Part shown: positions 44,800 to 52,865 of the stretch, one piece after another | How positions within the stretch are numbered: position 1 is the first letter of the stretch | Layout of the letters: every line of letters starts with the position of its first letter | Origin: Schleiferiaceae bacterium | GTDB lineage: Bacteria > Bacteroidota > Bacteroidia > Flavobacteriales > Schleiferiaceae | Direction: 5' to 3' | Length of the DNA stretch: 64,000 nucleotides | NCBI GenBank assembly: GCA_018402665.1 | Contig: JAGYIN010000003.1 | Span: 1 to 64,000, forward strand | Notes under the pieces: model-generated | The model's database searches: none | What the model was told of the DNA's origin: nothing | What the model saw: the letters and a program-made list of their open reading frames with translations, nothing else | Position numbers and translations under genes: made by a program

Positions 44800-46061
44800 T
44801 GAATAACGTATCGGCGCATAAAGTCGATCCGATTCTTTTAGAAAATCGGCTGTTGGAGTTATCCAGCAGTCGATCTTTTTTTGCCCTGTATACCTCACAG
44901 GGATACGCCAGCAAGTGGGGTGAATACGAACTGCTTTTTGCGTGGGGCGCGAAAGCTATTTTTGATACGACGGCCCTTAAAAATGGTGCATTAGAAAGCG
45001 GTTGGCGTTTTGGATTTTTAGGGTACGAACTGCGTCATGAGTTTGAGCGTCTTTCAAAAGGCAATCCCGCCATAGGGCAATGGCCGGAAGCGCAATTTTT
45101 CGAGCCAGAAGTGGTCGGTACTTTAGATAGAGCAGGCAACTTAACGGTTTACGCGGATGAGCCTGAGGATGTTTTAGCGCTCGTTTTAGCCTCGGAAAAA
45201 TCAAGAAAAGCAGGTAATACGACTTTGGATTTTCAACCTGTGGAAACACGGGAGTCCTATCTAGAAGCTGTCCGTAAACTCCAAGAACACATCCAGCGAG
45301 GCGATATTTACGAGGTAAACTACTGTACTGCATTCAAGGCTGAATATGAATCTTTAGATAGTGCGCAGTTGTTTCGACAAATGACGCAGGCTACGAAGGC
45401 GCCTTTTAGTGCCTTTGTGAAAATGGACCAATTGGAACTGCTCTGCACCTCACCGGAGCGTTACATCCTGAAAAAAGGAGACCAATTGTGGTCACAACCC
45501 ATCAAAGGCACCAACAGGAGGTTAGCTGAAAACAATCACGTGCAAGAGCGCTTGCTGGTAGCTGATGAAAAAGAGCGCGCAGAAAATGTCATGATTGTCG
45601 ATCTCGTTCGAAACGATCTAAGCCGCGTGGCAGCCAAAGGGACCGTTCAAGTGGAAGAGCTTTTTGGCGTTTACCCGTTTAAAAACGTGAACCAAATGAT
45701 CTCTACGGTGACCTGCAAAACTCGAGCGGAAACGTCGAATTGGGAGATCGTTAAGGCGACATTCCCTATGGGTTCAATGACGGGCGCACCCAAGATCAGC
45801 GCAATGGAATTAGCGGAACGCTATGAAAAGACGGAGCGAGGGATTTATTCGGGTGCTTTAGGGTACATCATGCCCAACGGTGATTTTGATTTCAATGTGG
45901 TCATTCGCAGTATCGCGCTTGATGCAAAGCAGGGGGTTGCTTCTGCGCATGTGGGTGGCGCAATTACGCTGCTGAGTATTCCCGAGCGCGAATACGAGGA
46001 ATGTTTGCTGAAAGCGGAATCCCTTCTTCAAAGTGCGGCCGGTTCCGGTTCGAACCAATAG
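44799..46061 (+). CDS. pabB: Aminodeoxychorismate synthase component I (PabB-like)
   Basis: A 420-residue chorismate-binding enzyme. The motif PIKGTNRR (about residue 235) has the Lys typical of PabB, where anthranilate synthase has PIAGT; later motifs VDLVRNDLSRV and MGSMTGAPKISAM are the shared catalytic core. PabB makes aminodeoxychorismate for folate. The glutamine amidotransferase partner is not adjacent. Its ATG overlaps the lpdA stop, and tilS starts 38 bases after its stop. Confidence 0.88.
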   Translation: MNNVSAHKVDPILLENRLLELSSSRSFFALYTSQGYASKWGEYELLFAWGAKAIFDTTALKNGALESGWRFGFLGYELRHEFERLSKGNPAIGQWPEAQFFEPEVVGTLDRAGNLTVYADEPEDVLALVLASEKSRKAGNTTLDFQPVETRESYLEAVRKLQEHIQRGDIYEVNYCTAFKAEYESLDSAQLFRQMTQATKAPFSAFVKMDQLELLCTSPERYILKKGDQLWSQPIKGTNRRLAENNHVQERLLVADEKERAENVMIVDLVRNDLSRVAAKGTVQVEELFGVYPFKNVNQMISTVTCKTRAETSNWEIVKATFPMGSMTGAPKISAMELAERYEKTERGIYSGALGYIMPNGDFDFNVVIRSIALDAKQGVASAHVGGAITLLSIPEREYEECLLKAESLLQSAAGSGSNQ

Positions 46062-46099
46062 TTGTAATTTTAAGTCATGCACGCAAAGCTCCATTTTCT

Positions 46100-47362
46100 A
46101 TGTTAGAGTTAAAGCCTGGATCTAAAGCGGTCTTAGGATTCAGTGGTGGCGTTGACTCTGTAGTCTTGAGCCAATTTCTGCTGGACCGTTACCACATCCG
46201 TTCCTATTTGTTGCATGTGAATTATGGCTTGCGTGAGGAGTCGGACGAGGATGCGCGTTGGTGCCAGTGGTATGCTGAAGAATACCGATTCGAAATTGAA
46301 ATTTTGACAGTAGATCCATCGAAACGATCAGGCGAAAATGTGCAGAATTGGGCCCGTAAGATGAGGTACAATTGGTTCAAAGAACGCGCGGAAGCCTTAG
46401 GTGCTGAATACGTGTTTACCGCCCATCATATGGACGATCGCAGAGAAACGTTTCTAATGAATGCGCTCCGTGGTTCGGGATTGATAGGTATCACGGGTAT
46501 GAATAGTATCGAAATTATTCGTCCCCTTGCTTCTATGGATAAGGCTGCGATTTTAGCGTATGCGGAGTCGCGCGATCTGCCTTGGCGCGAAGATGCATCG
46601 AACCAATCCTTAAAGTACACCCGCAATAAATTTAGAAACCAGCTTGCCCCCGTTTTGTACGAGGTAGAGCCCCGTTGGATGGGTGGCTTGAAAAAAACAA
46701 TCGAAAACCTTGAGCGCGACCGCGATCTGTTGCTCGGCTTCATGTCGCAATGGAAAAGTGAATGGACCGAAACTTCCGGCGAGGAGGTCACAGTGAAAAT
46801 GGGGCCTTGGGTGCAAAGCGAAGTCGGGCAGAACCTGTTGTATAAATTGGCCCAACAGATAGATTCCGGTTTCAACTTTGAGGAAGTCGGGCATGTGCTC
46901 AGAGGCGAGGTGGGGCAAATGACCCGCGGCAGAAATTATATGTTGATTAAGGATCGAGAACTGTTTTATCTGGTTCCATCCTACGAAAGGGATACGAAGG
47001 AATATATCGTTAGTACGTTCCGATCATTGGGCCAATTGCCATTTCAACTACAGCTTGAAAAGATCCCAAAATCGGCCTGTATTTTTGATGAGCAATGTGA
47101 ATACCTCGGCGAATCGGCCATGCAGTTTCCCTGGACGGTGCGTCTATGGCTTCCTGGAGATGTTTTTCGCCCCTTAGGCATGAACGGTTCAAAGAAAGTG
47201 TCCGATTATTTAAACAACCTCCGGCTGCCACGTCACCGCAAAGAACAGACCTATGTCGTACTCCAAAATGAGACGATCATTTGGGTTTTAGGCCACCGCA
47301 TTGCAGAATCGGCCAAAGTTGGTGAAGGGGATAACTTCGCCTATCTTGCAACCCTTAAATAA
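46100..47362 (+). CDS. tilS: tRNA(Ile)-lysidine synthetase
   Basis: TilS modifies C34 of the minor tRNA(Ile) CAU anticodon to lysidine and is essential. The ATG at 46100 gives 420 residues; earlier in-frame starts lie inside pabB. The PP-loop SGGVDS is at residues 15-20, followed by HVNYGLR, AHHMDDRRET and NQSLKYTRNKFRNQL, and the C-terminal domain has LPGDVFRPLGM and KKVSDYLNNLRLPRH. dsbD begins 10 bases downstream. Confidence 0.95.
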   Translation: MLELKPGSKAVLGFSGGVDSVVLSQFLLDRYHIRSYLLHVNYGLREESDEDARWCQWYAEEYRFEIEILTVDPSKRSGENVQNWARKMRYNWFKERAEALGAEYVFTAHHMDDRRETFLMNALRGSGLIGITGMNSIEIIRPLASMDKAAILAYAESRDLPWREDASNQSLKYTRNKFRNQLAPVLYEVEPRWMGGLKKTIENLERDRDLLLGFMSQWKSEWTETSGEEVTVKMGPWVQSEVGQNLLYKLAQQIDSGFNFEEVGHVLRGEVGQMTRGRNYMLIKDRELFYLVPSYERDTKEYIVSTFRSLGQLPFQLQLEKIPKSACIFDEQCEYLGESAMQFPWTVRLWLPGDVFRPLGMNGSKKVSDYLNNLRLPRHRKEQTYVVLQNETIIWVLGHRIAESAKVGEGDNFAYLATLK

Positions 47363-47372
47363 CCTAGATTAC

Positions 47373-49271
47373 ATGAAGCGTTTTTTATTCGCAGTTTTCA
47401 CCCTATTGAGCGTTGTCGCTACCGCGCAACCGAAGGCCGTAACCTGGTCTACAAGTATCGAGCACACCGAGGAATTTACCTTGCTTACTGTTCATGCTGC
47501 TATTGAGCCTGGATGGCATTTATACAGTCAGCACCTTGAAGATGGAGGCCCCATCCCAACATCATTTATGTTGGACAGTTCTTCTGCATTTACCGCGGTA
47601 GGAAATTGGGAAGAAGGGGAAGCTCATGTCGAATTTGATCCCAATTTTGATATGGATTTGGCCTATTTCTCGGAATCGGCCGACTTCACGATAAAACTCC
47701 AGCCGCATACTGAGGACTTCACTATCGAGGGCGAATTGGAGTTCATGGTGTGTAACGATGAAATGTGTTTACCGCCAACTTATGAGGACTTTAAAGCTAC
47801 CGTTACAGGTGCTCCGGTGCCGTCCATCTGGAAAGGGATGGGTACGACCTTCTGGCTAGGATTCTTGGGCGGTTTCGCTGCACTCATTATGCCGTGTATT
47901 TTCCCAATGATACCGCTTACCGTGAGTTTCTTCACCAAACAAAGCAAGACCAAAGCGGAAGGTATAGTCAAGGCATCCATTTATGGAATAGGCATCATTG
48001 TTATTTATGTAGGATTAGGGCTTTTAGTGACGCTGCTTTTTGGAGCGGACAGTTTGAATAAAATGGCCACTAACCCGTGGTTTAATCTCGCATTCTTTGC
48101 CTTGTTTGTGGTTTTTGCCGCAAGTTTCTTTGGCGCGTTTGAAATTACCTTGCCTTCGAGCTGGGTGAACAAAGCGGACGATGCTTCGAACAAAGGAGGT
48201 ATGGTCGGTATTTTCTTCATGGCGTTCACCTTGAGTTTGGTAAGTTTCTCTTGCACAGGACCAATCATAGGTTCGCTCCTTGTTAAGGCTGCCTCTGGTG
48301 GATCCTTACTAGGCCCAGCCGTTGGAATGTTTGGTTTCGCCCTTGCGCTCGCTATTCCATTTACCTTATTTGCGGCCTTCCCGGGCTGGTTAAATTCCCT
48401 GCCTTCTTCTGGAGGTTGGTTGAACACGGTGAAGGTGACCCTTGGGTTTTTAGAATTGGCTTTCGCCTTGAAGTTTTTATCGACTGCCGATATGGTCATG
48501 CAGTGGCATTTACTGGAACGAGAATTGTTCCTTGCCATTTGGGTGGCTATTGCATTTGCCACGGCGTTCTATTTGCTAGGTGCGTTCCGTATGCCGCTGG
48601 ACAGTCCTGTGCAGAGCATCGGCGTAAGCAGATTGTTTATTGCGCTGACCTTCCTTATCATGGGCTTTTACATGCTGCCAGGAATTTTCGGAGCGCCTGT
48701 AAAACTCATCGCAGGTTTCCCGCCGCCAGAGCATTACGCTGAACAGCGAGGCGGTGCCTTTGCACAGCCAAACATCACAACAGTGGTATCCGGCGAACAG
48801 TCCAGCGTTCAGCCTGAATTGGGCGAACATTGTCCTAACGGTCTTCCTTGTTTCAACGACTACGAAGCCGGTTTAGCTTACGCAAAAGAAGTAGGTAAAC
48901 CCATCATGATTGATTTCACCGGCTGGGGCTGTGTGAATTGCCGTAAAATGGAAGAAAATGTGTGGGTGGACGAACGCGTTCATCAGCGTCTTCGCGACAA
49001 CGTCGTGTTGGTTTCATTATATGTAGATGCGCGTCCTGATTTACCCGAAGATGAGCAATACATCAGCGAAATTACGGGGCGTAAAATCAAGAACATAGGA
49101 AATAAATGGAGTGAATTCCAAGAGGTGAACTTTCAGGAAGTAAGCCAACCGCTTTATGTTATTTTAGGACACGATAACCTCGAGCCTTTGGTCGAGAAAA
49201 ATGCGTACAACCTCGATGTAGAAGCGTATATCGATTGGCTTGACCGCGGAGTCGCAGCATTCGAAAAATAA
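47373..49271 (+). CDS. dsbD: Thiol:disulfide interchange protein DsbD
   Basis: DsbD carries electrons from cytoplasmic thioredoxin across the inner membrane to periplasmic thiol proteins. The 632-residue protein has a signal peptide (cut after TATAQ), an N-terminal DsbD-alpha-like domain with CNDEMC (Cys127, Cys132), an eight-helix membrane core with the cysteine motifs MPCIFPMIP and SFSCTGPIIG, and a C-terminal thioredoxin domain with GWGCVNCRK (about residues 516-524). It can supply reducing power to the TlpA-like and SCO proteins of this window (inference). A strong terminator follows. Confidence 0.94.
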   Translation: MKRFLFAVFTLLSVVATAQPKAVTWSTSIEHTEEFTLLTVHAAIEPGWHLYSQHLEDGGPIPTSFMLDSSSAFTAVGNWEEGEAHVEFDPNFDMDLAYFSESADFTIKLQPHTEDFTIEGELEFMVCNDEMCLPPTYEDFKATVTGAPVPSIWKGMGTTFWLGFLGGFAALIMPCIFPMIPLTVSFFTKQSKTKAEGIVKASIYGIGIIVIYVGLGLLVTLLFGADSLNKMATNPWFNLAFFALFVVFAASFFGAFEITLPSSWVNKADDASNKGGMVGIFFMAFTLSLVSFSCTGPIIGSLLVKAASGGSLLGPAVGMFGFALALAIPFTLFAAFPGWLNSLPSSGGWLNTVKVTLGFLELAFALKFLSTADMVMQWHLLERELFLAIWVAIAFATAFYLLGAFRMPLDSPVQSIGVSRLFIALTFLIMGFYMLPGIFGAPVKLIAGFPPPEHYAEQRGGAFAQPNITTVVSGEQSSVQPELGEHCPNGLPCFNDYEAGLAYAKEVGKPIMIDFTGWGCVNCRKMEENVWVDERVHQRLRDNVVLVSLYVDARPDLPEDEQYISEITGRKIKNIGNKWSEFQEVNFQEVSQPLYVILGHDNLEPLVEKNAYNLDVEAYIDWLDRGVAAFEK

Positions 49272-49290
49272 ACTGCTTTAAAATATTTCT

Positions 49291-49330
49291 AACGCCCGGA
49301 CAGAACCATCTGCTCCGGGCGTTGTTTTTT
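49291..49330 (+). terminator. Terminator after dsbD
   Basis: A 10-bp stem (AACGCCCGGA, 49291-49300, with TCCGGGCGTT, 49314-49323), extended by CAG/CTG across a bulge, is followed by G and six T. The next gene starts five bases after the T tract, so it must have read-through or very local initiation. Confidence 0.92.
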
Positions 49331-49334
49331 AGCT

Positions 49335-49754
49335 ATGGAAGCAACGCTAGAGGAACGGTACCGACTTCGTCAAGATGAGAAAGTTGTGGGCTACGCAAGG
49401 AAAATTGGCGGGCGCACGCTTTTCTACAGTCGCGACGGGTTTTGGTGGTCGGGCATAAAAATTGAACATAATCAGATCGATGAAAGCATCGGTATTTACG
49501 ATATCGATCGTAAAATGCTTCACGAATGGGATATTGTTGAATACCGTCTAGAAGAGGACCGGGACCGATTAGGTGCCTTTCTTTGGTCCACAAAACGCAA
49601 GTGCTTCTGTATTGTAGATATTAAAGATCCTGAAATTGAGGTTCCCCTTTTTGTGGATGACCTGCAGTTATTTCAGTCGAATGACTTGCGATTCAAAGCA
49701 TACCTCTTTGAAAACCCAGATTTAATGGAAGAGTTAGGTGTGAGAGACGAATGA
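49335..49754 (+). CDS. Hypothetical 139-residue protein
   Basis: A cytoplasmic-looking acidic protein without signal peptide or membrane segment. I do not recognise it with certainty. The middle part (GIYDIDRKMLHEWDIVEYRLEEDRDRLG, given here in pieces: DIDRKMLHEWDIVEY, then a GAFLWS strand) has the rhythm of YopX-like domains (a turn motif, then E-x-D-I-V, then a beta strand), but the match is distant. Start ATG 49335 lies only five bases after the dsbD terminator T tract, leaving no room for a promoter between; tyrS follows 41 bases after its stop. It may be expressed by read-through. Confidence 0.6.
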   Translation: MEATLEERYRLRQDEKVVGYARKIGGRTLFYSRDGFWWSGIKIEHNQIDESIGIYDIDRKMLHEWDIVEYRLEEDRDRLGAFLWSTKRKCFCIVDIKDPEIEVPLFVDDLQLFQSNDLRFKAYLFENPDLMEELGVRDE

Positions 49755-49795
49755 TAGCTATTTTAGCGGTTCAGTACTAACGCATCACCAGCACG

Positions 49796-51076
49796 ATGAA
49801 CACCAACTTTGTAGAAGAATTAAAATGGCGCGGCATGTTACACGATATCATGCCCGATACCGAAGCACTACTGACCCAAGAAATGGTCAGTGGTTATATA
49901 GGTTTTGACCCAACCGCAGATTCTTTAGGAGTAGGAAACATGGTGCAGATCATGACGCTCGTTCATTTTCAGCGTGCGGGGCATAAGCCGATCGCACTTG
50001 TGGGCGGCGCAACAGGCATGGTCGGTGATCCTTCAGGGAAAAGCGCAGAGCGTAATTTGCTTGATTTAGAGACGCTTAATCACAACCTTGAAAGTCAAAA
50101 AGCACAATTGGCTAAATTCTTAGACTTTGATTGCGGCGAGAACAGTGCTGAGATCGTCAATAATTATGATTGGTTCAAAGCGTTTGATTTTTTAGGGTTT
50201 ATTCGCGATGTAGGGAAGCACATGAGTGTGAACTATATGATGGCGAAGGACAGCGTAAAAAACAGGTTAGAAACGGGTATGAGTTTTACCGAATTCTCCT
50301 ACCAATTGATTCAAGGCTATGACTTCTACCACCTCTGGAAAAACCAGGGCGTGAAGCTTCAAATGGGCGGCAGCGATCAGTGGGGTAACATCACTACAGG
50401 AACTGAGCTTATTCGTCGCTTGGGTCGTGGCTCGGCGCATGCGCTGACTACACCTTTAATCAAAAAAGCCGACGGTACTAAGTTTGGAAAATCAGAAGGT
50501 GGGAATGTTTGGTTGGATCCCAAACGCACGACACCCTATGCATTTTATCAGTTTTGGTTGAATGCAGCCGATTCTGATGCGGAGAACTATATAAAGATTT
50601 TCAGTATCAAATCGCGTGAGGTCATTGAGGCGCTCATCGCAGAACATGCCGAAGCTCCACACCAGCGTAAATTACAAAAGGCCTTGGCTGAAGAAATTAC
50701 GGTACGGGTGCACAGTCAGGAGGATTTAGAAAATGCACAGGCTGCTTCAGAAATCCTGTTTGGTAAGGCAACAGAAGACCAACTACGCCGTTTAGATAAC
50801 GATACTTTAATGAGCGTTTTTGAAGGTGTGCCGCAGCATGAATTACGGGCCACAGCTCTCGAAGGCGGACTGGACATTGTCGATGCCTTAGCAGAAGTGA
50901 CCACAATTTTCCCTTCGAAAGGCGAGGCTAGAAAAATGGTTCAAGGCAATGGCGTTGCCATCAATAAAACGAAAGTGACGGTGGATAAGCAGCTCACTTC
51001 AGGAGATGTAGTCGCTGGAAACCTGATTCTTGTGCAGAAAGGCAAGAAGAATTACTACCTCGTTCGCGTCATCTAA
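49796..51076 (+). CDS. tyrS: Tyrosyl-tRNA synthetase
   Basis: TyrS charges tRNA(Tyr). The 426-residue protein has the class I catalytic core starting [11 protein letters not shown], tyrosine-binding motifs GGSDQWGN and YDFYHL, the KMSKS-like loop KFGKS (residues 229-233) and a C-terminal S4 RNA-binding domain (about 360-426). The signature that usually reads HIGH reads GVGN (residues 45-48), so both histidines are changed. Because every other motif is intact, it is still called a functional TyrRS. The ATG at 49796 fits the family start ([10 protein letters not shown]). The stop overlaps the convergent gene by four bases. Confidence 0.93.
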   Translation: MNTNFVEELKWRGMLHDIMPDTEALLTQEMVSGYIGFDPTADSLGVGNMVQIMTLVHFQRAGHKPIALVGGATGMVGDPSGKSAERNLLDLETLNHNLESQKAQLAKFLDFDCGENSAEIVNNYDWFKAFDFLGFIRDVGKHMSVNYMMAKDSVKNRLETGMSFTEFSYQLIQGYDFYHLWKNQGVKLQMGGSDQWGNITTGTELIRRLGRGSAHALTTPLIKKADGTKFGKSEGGNVWLDPKRTTPYAFYQFWLNAADSDAENYIKIFSIKSREVIEALIAEHAEAPHQRKLQKALAEEITVRVHSQEDLENAQAASEILFGKATEDQLRRLDNDTLMSVFEGVPQHELRATALEGGLDIVDALAEVTTIFPSKGEARKMVQGNGVAINKTKVTVDKQLTSGDVVAGNLILVQKGKKNYYLVRVI

Positions 51077-51816
51077 AGCGGTAAGTAATTAAATACGATA
51101 TCGTCGATTTCTTTCATGAAGCGATCGTTTGGGCGCTGAAAGAAGTAGAACGTGCCGTTTTCTCGCTTAGTACTTTCCTTCAGCTTCGCATATTCGAAGG
51201 GTTCATCTTTATTGACTAAGCAGTAAGGTAAGCCGCTGCGCACAATGAAGAGGGCTTGGAAATCCGGCTCTGAAGGATTTTCACTTCTATTGAGGTAAGC
51301 CCAACACTCGTATTCATCGAATGACTGGTATTCCCATCCGTTTTTTTCAAACGCAGCTATTAAATCATCGTTGACCGCTCCGAGACGCTGGCCAGAGAAG
51401 TAACTTTCTAGAAAATTGGTGGGGAAACTCTTCCGTTCCAATTCTCTCCCTAGGACCTGCCCAGAAAGAATCACCTCATAGTATTTTGACATGCGGCGCG
51501 CTTTGCTCTCCCAAAGCGAATCTACCGGATAACTTGAATGTACGGTTCCCAAAGAGTCCTTCTGTGCACTTAAAAGTGGTGCTTCACTCATTACTCTTTT
51601 GTCCAATTCGTTCACGAAATCCTCGTGCACCCACGCGTGTACCGTACCCTGATAATAGCCGGCGTTGAAATCCGTAGCAAAAATCCGTACGGAATCACGT
51701 AAACTCAATGTCCCTTCTCCTTGAGTAAAGTTTGCTGTTCGACGAACGACCTGTGCATTGCTCACTATGCAAGACGCACAAAGGATAAAACAGTAGAAAG
51801 TATTTAATTGTCTCAT
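51073..51816 (-). CDS. Secreted hypothetical protein
   Basis: This 247-residue protein has a signal peptide (cut after SNAQ, about residue 22) and no other membrane segment, lipobox or recognisable motif. The mature part is polar and rich in aromatic residues, with isolated cysteines. Its ATG overlaps the stop of the LuxE-like gene by four bases, which suggests they are translated together. Its stop overlaps tyrS. Function unknown; likely periplasmic. Confidence 0.65.
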   Translation of the reverse strand: MRQLNTFYCFILCASCIVSNAQVVRRTANFTQGEGTLSLRDSVRIFATDFNAGYYQGTVHAWVHEDFVNELDKRVMSEAPLLSAQKDSLGTVHSSYPVDSLWESKARRMSKYYEVILSGQVLGRELERKSFPTNFLESYFSGQRLGAVNDDLIAAFEKNGWEYQSFDEYECWAYLNRSENPSEPDFQALFIVRSGLPYCLVNKDEPFEYAKLKESTKRENGTFYFFQRPNDRFMKEIDDIVFNYLPL

Positions 51817-52814
51817 AGACTAACCATTAGGTTACAGCCTCTTATTTCACTATTGTCGAGTCGGCCGTAGACTTCAAATGTACCATTTTCAAAAACCCTT
51901 CCTTGATCTGATAGTGCTAAAAATGCGCAGGTATGTTCGTTGGCTAGGTCAATAATCTGCAGCGCTCCACGGCTCCCATTTTGTTTCGGTATATCCAGAG
52001 GGTCGGCAATATCGCGCGTGTAGACGCGCATCCATGGAGGACAGCTAAATACATTGGAATTTTTCAAATACGCTTGGCTGAGCAGTTCCGTCATGCCGTA
52101 TTCGCTATCGAGTGCGCTTGCGGGGAAACTGTTTCTTAAAATGGCATGTACTTGTTCTCGAATCAATTCTTTTCTGCGTCCTTTCATCCCGCCGGTCTCC
52201 ATAATATGGAGTTCAGGAAAGTGCAATTGCGGACCGATTTTAAATTCATCGCTCGCAACGTTTTCGGCGAAATCGAGCAAAGCAAAGGTGACTCCCAATA
52301 AAAGCGTAGGTCGATGTTCCTTCTTCAGGCGTACCAACACCTCCATTAAATCGTTATGATTGTACAGATAGAATCCGCTTTCCTTCGACGCACTTTCCCG
52401 GATGAGGCCGGCTGCCATGTGGACTAAAGACGAACCTTCTCGTTCTAAATACGAAGGCAATAGCGCCAATACGGTCCAATTCTCTATGGGGCCATATTCA
52501 CGCTCAAAACCGGCCAGATAGACTTCATCATACGCTGCTATAGATTTGACGTGATGTAAACTGGGTGTTCCTCCAGTCGTAGTAGAGGAGGAGAATATGG
52601 TTTCGGCTTCCCAGTCTCCGGTCTTAATCTCATGTCCTTTAAACTGCTCTACTGGAAAGAAAGGAATGGCTTCGAGACTGCGCACATTCTTTGGGTTTCG
52701 GTGCAATAAGTCGCACCATTTGCGGTAACGCAAGTTTTTGGCATACTGCCGTTCAAACACAGCGAGTGCGTTTGATTCGAAATTGTCTTCTGATATGTGG
52801 TCGAGATATAGCAT
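51813..52814 (-). CDS. LuxE-like acyl-protein synthetase / acyltransferase
   Basis: A 333-residue protein of the LuxE/PaaK-like branch of the adenylate-forming superfamily. The ATP loop is seen as SSTTTGGTPSLH (about residues 76-87), the mid-domain motif as EYGMTELLSQ (about 242-251), and a Cys sits close to the C terminus in RGCNLMV, similar to the acyl-accepting Cys of LuxE. It probably activates a carboxylic acid as acyl-AMP and transfers it; the substrate is unknown and no bioluminescence genes are present. Its ATG abuts the T tract of the upstream terminator, leaving a leader of seven T. Confidence 0.75.
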   Translation of the reverse strand: MLYLDHISEDNFESNALAVFERQYAKNLRYRKWCDLLHRNPKNVRSLEAIPFFPVEQFKGHEIKTGDWEAETIFSSSTTTGGTPSLHHVKSIAAYDEVYLAGFEREYGPIENWTVLALLPSYLEREGSSLVHMAAGLIRESASKESGFYLYNHNDLMEVLVRLKKEHRPTLLLGVTFALLDFAENVASDEFKIGPQLHFPELHIMETGGMKGRRKELIREQVHAILRNSFPASALDSEYGMTELLSQAYLKNSNVFSCPPWMRVYTRDIADPLDIPKQNGSRGALQIIDLANEHTCAFLALSDQGRVFENGTFEVYGRLDNSEIRGCNLMVSL

Positions 52815-52840
52815 AAAAAAACCCGCGCAGGTAGCGCGGG
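52815..52840 (-). terminator. Terminator after the TonB-dependent receptor gene
   Basis: On the minus strand a perfect 7-bp stem (CCCGCGC, loop TACCT, GCGCGGG; 52822-52828 with 52834-52840) is followed by seven T (52815-52821) that touch the ATG of the LuxE-like gene. It terminates the receptor transcript and may also control the downstream pair. Confidence 0.88.
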
Positions 52841-52865
52841 TCTAAATTAGTTAATCGCAATCAGG

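Noticed and set aside
51813-52814. Bioluminescence (lux) locus
   Set aside because: Only a LuxE-like adenylate-forming enzyme is present; no luciferase, reductase or thioesterase genes are nearby.
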